Source: VAZQ01 sp050179645 (GTDB taxonomy: Bacteria > Pseudomonadota > Alphaproteobacteria > Rhizobiales > Xanthobacteraceae). Taken from it: a stretch of DNA of 27,396 bases. Both the position numbers and the translations under genes were made by a program. Numbering within the stretch: the stretch's first letter is position 1; the number at the start of each line of letters is the position of its first letter. This document shows positions 24,056 to 27,396 of this stretch, one piece after another. The notes beneath the pieces are model-generated. The model had not been told where the DNA came from, did no database searches, and saw only the letters and a list, made by a program, of their open reading frames with translations. The stretch is taken from contig JBFXEX010000084.1 in NCBI GenBank assembly GCA_050179645.1, positions 1 to 27,396 on the forward strand, given 5' to 3'.

Positions 24056-24074
24056 GTCGCGTAGCATGCGCGAC
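24056..24074. repeat. Hairpin between the two Bug genes
   Basis: GTCGCG (24056-24061) and CGCGAC (24069-24074) pair around TAGCATG. It could cause partial termination or RNA processing between the two Bug reading frames. There is no T-run. Confidence 0.35.
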
Positions 24075-24112
24075 ACGCGATACAGCGGCCGTGCGACGTC
24101 GAACCGCGTCGC

Positions 24113-25087
24113 TTATTGTTGTGCAGCCTTGATTCCGAGCGTCTTCGCGATCTCGGCGAGCTGGTCGCGGATTTCCTTGATGCCCTCGGCGAATTCTGCC
24201 CGGTTGCGCAGATCGACGACCTGGCCGGTCTGCGCCAGCCGCTTCGCAATGGTCGGATCGGCCTCGACCACGGCGCGGACGTCGGCCGCGATGCCGTCGC
24301 GCAGCGCATCCGGCATGCCGCGCGGGCCGTAGATGCCGATCAGGCTGTCCATGCCGAGATACGGATAACCGGCCTGCGCAACGGTCGGAACGTCGGCCGC
24401 GATGCCGACCCGCTGGCGGCTGGTCACCGCCAGGATTCGGATCTTTCCGGCCTGAGCGAGCGGCCGCATGGTGGCGTAGGACGACATCAGCAGGTGGATG
24501 CGGCCTTCGGCCAGATCGTTCGGCGCCTGCTGGATGTCCTTATAGGGCACCCGCGCCACCGCCAGCTTCTGCGTCTTGGTGAACGCCGTCAGGATCAGGT
24601 CGGAATTGCCGGCGGCGGCCGCCACGTTGAGCGTATCGGGCTTGGCGCGGGCGAGCGCGATGAACTCGGCGAGCGTCTTGACGCCCAGCGATTCCGGTAC
24701 TCCCAGCGCAATCACGATGACGGTGACGTTGGTGATCGGCAGCAGATCCGTTTCGGCGTTATAGGGCAGCTTTTCCTTCGTGTACGGGTGCGCCGTGTAG
24801 GTCGAAGCCGGCACGAACAGCAGCGTGTGGTCGTCGTTGGCGCTGATGAAGGTACTGATGGCAACGAGACCGTCGCCGCCCGGGCGGTTCTCGATCACCA
24901 CAGGCTTACCCCACTTGGCCGAGAGCTTGTCGCCGAGGAGCCGGGCGGTGATGTCGACTCCGGACGCGGGACCGAACGGCAGGATGAACTTGACCGCGCG
25001 CTGCGGGTAGCTTTGCGCGGAGGCGGCGGTCACGCCGTTGACGGCGGCAGCGAACCCAATCACGAGCACGACAAAAAATCGCAACAT
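24113..25087 (-). CDS. Tripartite tricarboxylate transporter (Bug/TctC) substrate-binding protein 2
   Basis: A 324-residue periplasmic binding protein. ATG 25087, behind GGAAGGAAAG, gives the signal peptide MLRFFVVLVIGFAAAVNGVTAASAQ; an in-frame start at 25144 would add 19 polar residues and hide it. Mature blocks are YPQRAVKFILPFGPASGVDITARLL and VVIENRPGGDGLVAISTFIS, the Bug signatures. The sequence clearly differs from the downstream Bug protein, so it is not a recent duplicate, and the two probably bind different ligands. They may share a transcript. No permease genes are nearby. Confidence 0.92.
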   Translation of the reverse strand: MLRFFVVLVIGFAAAVNGVTAASAQSYPQRAVKFILPFGPASGVDITARLLGDKLSAKWGKPVVIENRPGGDGLVAISTFISANDDHTLLFVPASTYTAHPYTKEKLPYNAETDLLPITNVTVIVIALGVPESLGVKTLAEFIALARAKPDTLNVAAAAGNSDLILTAFTKTQKLAVARVPYKDIQQAPNDLAEGRIHLLMSSYATMRPLAQAGKIRILAVTSRQRVGIAADVPTVAQAGYPYLGMDSLIGIYGPRGMPDALRDGIAADVRAVVEADPTIAKRLAQTGQVVDLRNRAEFAEGIKEIRDQLAEIAKTLGIKAAQQ

Positions 25088-25327
25088 GGGACTTTCCTTC
25101 CTTGCAACTCGGCCGTTTCGGCTCTTTTGCTCGGGCGGGATCATACCCCAATCGGGCGATCTTCGCCCCTATGGCGGCGGGGCCGGTTGACGCAGCTGAG
25201 CGGCCGGAGTGCGCGGGCTCAGGCCAATCGCAAAGGCGCCCGGCATGCACCAGCGCCCATAGTCGACAAGAATTCAGATTTCTGCTTCAGCCCCAAACGA
25301 GAGCCGACTCGGCAAGAATCGAAGGGC

Positions 25328-26308
25328 TCACTCGATCACGTCGTCGGCCCGGGCGAGTAGCATCGGGGGCACCGCGAGCCCCAGTGCTTTGGCGGTCTTG
25401 AGATTGATCACCAGCTCGAATTTGCTCGGCTGCAAGACTGGTAGGTCCGCAGGATTTTCGCCATTGAGGATGCGCGCGACATAGCCCCCCGCCTTCTCGT
25501 AGGCATCGCCGATGCTTGGCCCGTAGCTCACGAGGCCGCCTGCAATCGCAAACGCGCTCCATTGATAGATTGCGGGAATGCGATGGCGCAGCAACAACGC
25601 CGCCAGCAGGTCACGATAACTGTTGAAGAACGGGTCTGCGGTAACCACTAAGCCGTCCACTGCTTCGGCGGCGAGCCGCCCAATCACCGCTTCAAGCTCG
25701 GCCGTCGTCCCGGCCTTAAGGACAACGATCTGTTGTCCGACCGACTGCGCGGCGGCGGCAAGATCGACGATCTGGCCGTCAACGCTGGGGCGGTTAGGAT
25801 TGAACAGCGCTCCGATTCTGCGAGAGGATGGCGAAATCTCTCGAAGTACTTCGAACCTCTTGGCGTCGAGCTCGGCGACGTACCCGCCGGTGCCCGTCAC
25901 ATTGCCGCCTGGCCGATTGAAGCTTGCGACAAGCCCATAGCGCAACGGATCCGATACCGCGGTGAACACAATCGGAATAGCGCTCGTCGCCCGCTTGGCG
26001 GCGAGCGCCGTCACCGGGCCGCCGGTTGCGGCGATGACGGAAACATTCAGCCGCACCAGTTCGGCAGCCAAGGCCGGCAATCGGTCATATTGATCGTCCG
26101 CCCATCGATAGACGACCGTGAGGTTCTTCCCTTCAGCATAGCCTCCTTCTGAGAGGCCTCGAAACAGCATGGCGACCTGATCCTGCCTTGCGCTGGCGGG
26201 TCCGCTGCTGAGAAATCCGAGCGTCGGCGCCGGCCTTTGTGCCTGCGCAGCACACGGCCACAACATCGCCGATCCGCCGAGCAGCGTGATGAACTCGCGC
26301 CGTCTCAT
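25328..26308 (-). CDS. Orphan ABC transporter substrate-binding protein (PF04392 type)
   Basis: A 326-residue exported protein starting at ATG 26308, beginning MRRREFITLLGGSAML, a twin-arginine-like signal ending AAQAQ. The body has APTLGFLSSGPA, GYAEGKNLTVVYRWADDQYDRLPALAAELV, IPIVFTAVSDPLRYGLVASFNRPGGNVTG and ELDAKRFEVLREI, all typical of the PF04392 family of ABC binding proteins found in many copies in Bradyrhizobium-like genomes. Ligand unknown (amino-acid, aromatic or nucleobase-like compounds have been proposed for relatives). It has no permease or ATPase neighbours. It lies 240 bp upstream of the Bug pair on the same strand. Confidence 0.9.
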   Translation of the reverse strand: MRRREFITLLGGSAMLWPCAAQAQRPAPTLGFLSSGPASARQDQVAMLFRGLSEGGYAEGKNLTVVYRWADDQYDRLPALAAELVRLNVSVIAATGGPVTALAAKRATSAIPIVFTAVSDPLRYGLVASFNRPGGNVTGTGGYVAELDAKRFEVLREISPSSRRIGALFNPNRPSVDGQIVDLAAAAQSVGQQIVVLKAGTTAELEAVIGRLAAEAVDGLVVTADPFFNSYRDLLAALLLRHRIPAIYQWSAFAIAGGLVSYGPSIGDAYEKAGGYVARILNGENPADLPVLQPSKFELVINLKTAKALGLAVPPMLLARADDVIE

Positions 26309-26392
26309 GCCTGCACCTTCATCGGGGCCCCAACTCGCGGAACAATTCCGGTGTATGATACCCTATAAGGCAAATCTGACGGGCGCTGAACC

Positions 26393-26447
26393 GCCTCACG
26401 ATGTGAGACGTGAGGCTCATCAGTATATCGCAACTCACAGGGGTGAG
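26393..26447 (+). promoter_or_regulatory. CTCAC/GTGAG leader with alternative hairpins over a ribosome site
   Basis: CTCAC occurs at 26395-26399 and 26434-26438; GTGAG at 26403-26407, 26410-26414 and 26443-26447. One stem, GCCTCAC with GTGAGGC (26393-26416), is 7 bp. Another, CTCAC-AGGG-GTGAG (26434-26447), contains the ribosome site of the next gene and ends 2 nt before its ATG. Any CTCAC can pair with any GTGAG, so alternative folds are possible. Confidence 0.45.
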
Positions 26448-26449
26448 CG

Positions 26450-26602
26450 ATGAGTGACGACCGTCCTGCCAAGGAACACATCGAAAAGCGGATGGGCCAT
26501 GAGACCTACCGTGACACGCGGCAGTGGGGAAAGATTGCGCTCTGGCTGGTCCTCGCCGTCGTCGCATGCGGTCTGCTGCTGTACCTGGTGGTCGGCGGAT
26601 AG
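26450..26602 (+). CDS. 50-residue single-helix membrane protein
   Basis: It starts at ATG 26450 behind GGGGTGAG and ends TAG 26602. Residues 1-28 are polar and charged (MSDDRPAKEHIEKRMGHETY, then RDTRQWGK). Residues 29-48 are one strong hydrophobic helix (IALWLVLAVVACGLLLYLVV). I do not recognise a family. The good ribosome site, the clear charged-then-hydrophobic design and the fact that it fits exactly between divergent and convergent neighbours support coding. The charge pattern predicts a cytoplasmic N-terminus and a C-terminus just outside the inner membrane. The gene ends 14 bp before the stop of the convergent sulfatase. Confidence 0.6.
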   Translation: MSDDRPAKEHIEKRMGHETYRDTRQWGKIALWLVLAVVACGLLLYLVVGG

Positions 26603-26616
26603 AACTTTTCGGCCCT

Positions 26617-27396
26617 TCACGCCACCCGCTCGGTCAGCGGCGCGGTGTCGCCGAGTCTGATCATTTCGCGCAGCATCTTTTCCACCAACTCGTGCTTGAT
26701 CGCTCGGTGCGGCTCCGAGTGCCAGAGATTGTGCATTTGTTCGGGATCGCTCTCGCGATCGAACAGACATCCGTCTTCGATGCCGTCCCACAGGGTCAGC
26801 TGCCAGCGCTCGGTGGCGAAGGTGCGGGTGCGCAAGCCCTCGTCACGGCCGAGATGAACGCCCAGTTCGTCCTCTTCGACGATCATGCCGAAGCGCGGCA
26901 GGCGCTCGTTCATTCGCGCCGCCCCGACGATGTCGAAACCCTGGCTGCCGTGGAACGGCGCCAGTCCGGCGCGGGCCAGGACGGTCGAGCCGATGTCGAT
27001 CGTGCCGGACAACAGGTCGGTGGTCCCGGCTCCCGGATTCGCCGGATCGGACCAGATGAAGGGGACGTGGATGACGCCTTCATAGTGCAGGCCGTGCTTG
27101 AGCATCAGGCCGTGGTCGCCCATGAAGTCGCCGTGGTCGGTGGTGAAGATGACGACGGTGTTGCGGTCCAGCCCGAGCGCGCTGAGCTTGCCGAGCACGC
27201 GGCCGATCGCGACGTCGATCATCGTGATCATTCCGTAGGTGAGCGCGATGCACAGACGCACCGCGGTCTCGTCGGTCAACGCGAACGGCGGCGGGCCGCT
27301 GGCATTCGATTTGCCGGCGGCCGCCGCGGCGCGAAGCTCCCGCTGAAAAGCAGGCTCGTGGGCGTCGACGAGATGAAAGCTCTTGGGCAGCGGGAT
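26617..27396 (-). CDS. Sulfatase family hydrolase, C-terminal part (5' end outside window)
   Basis: The frame is open to the right edge, giving 259 residues of the C-terminal half and no start. It includes PFALTDETAVRLCIALTYGMITMIDVAIGRVLGKL, then FTTDHGDFMGDHG, the distal Asp-His metal-binding motif of sulfatases, and PFIWSDP and DIGSTVLARAGL, the blocks that follow it. The end, DRESDPEQMHNLW, is the common sulfatase C-terminal signature. The formylglycine Cys/Ser motif lies in the missing N-terminal part, so activity and substrate class cannot be judged. It differs from the arylsulfatase at 20003, being nearer to the choline-sulfatase/phosphonate-hydrolase branch in style. Confidence 0.9.
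   Translation of the reverse strand: MPLPKSFHLVDAHEPAFQRELRAAAAAGKSNASGPPPFALTDETAVRLCIALTYGMITMIDVAIGRVLGKLSALGLDRNTVVIFTTDHGDFMGDHGLMLKHGLHYEGVIHVPFIWSDPANPGAGTTDLLSGTIDIGSTVLARAGLAPFHGSQGFDIVGAARMNERLPRFGMIVEEDELGVHLGRDEGLRTRTFATERWQLTLWDGIEDGCLFDRESDPEQMHNLWHSEPHRAIKHELVEKMLREMIRLGDTAPLTERVA

Noticed and set aside
26617..27279. Sulfatase starting at TTG 27279
   Set aside because: The frame continues upstream to the window edge with sulfatase-like sequence, so the gene is a partial one and this is an internal codon.

Overview
The window is GC-rich chromosomal DNA. It most resembles an alphaproteobacterium of the order Hyphomicrobiales (Bradyrhizobium/Xanthobacteraceae-like). The signs are an Omp2-type porin, an OmpA-like barrel beginning AADLPV, OpgC, two tripartite-tricarboxylate (Bug) binding proteins, an ABC binding protein starting MRRREFITLLGG, and GTG starts with GTGA overlaps. 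Order and family are inferred from gene style, not from a marker gene.

Positions 1-9662 form a formate dehydrogenase (FDH) locus. On the minus strand, in transcription order, it holds a biotin/lipoate-ligase-like protein, a DUF6505-like protein, a DUF6352-like protein, DUF3305, DUF3306, an HTH-TorD chaperone fusion, a 70-residue Tat-signal protein and a large cysteine-type FDH catalytic subunit. The last gene runs off the left edge, so its beta and gamma subunits, if present, lie outside. A 676-residue polyferredoxin is transcribed divergently on the plus strand. Three of the accessory gene junctions are 4-nt GTGA overlaps. The whole set looks like one enzyme plus dedicated maturation, electron-transfer and regulatory parts, several of unknown function.

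Positions 9788-11773 (minus) hold a DedA/VTT membrane protein and a manganese catalase fused to a DUF892 ferritin-like domain. An intergenic stretch of about 660 bp without a convincing gene leads into a plus-strand porin (12436-13986). The porin is followed by five tandem terminator-like hairpins. Next come a minus-strand pair, opgC and an SGNH-like protein (probably periplasmic glycan decoration), and a divergent LssY_C-domain membrane protein. An 18-bp-stem inverted repeat lies in the opgC leader.

Positions 17334-27396 are accessory catabolic and transport genes: an orphan form-II CoxL-like molybdenum hydroxylase, a Tat-exported arylsulfatase, an outer-membrane barrel, two Bug binding proteins, an orphan ABC binding protein, a 50-residue single-helix protein whose start site sits in a potential RNA switch, and the C-terminal part of a second sulfatase entering from the right edge. 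No tRNA, rRNA, CRISPR array or insertion sequence was recognised.

The strongest candidates for something undescribed are the FDH accessory set (HTH-TorD fusion and a ligase fold without its lysine), the catalase-DUF892 fusion, and the hairpin array behind the porin.
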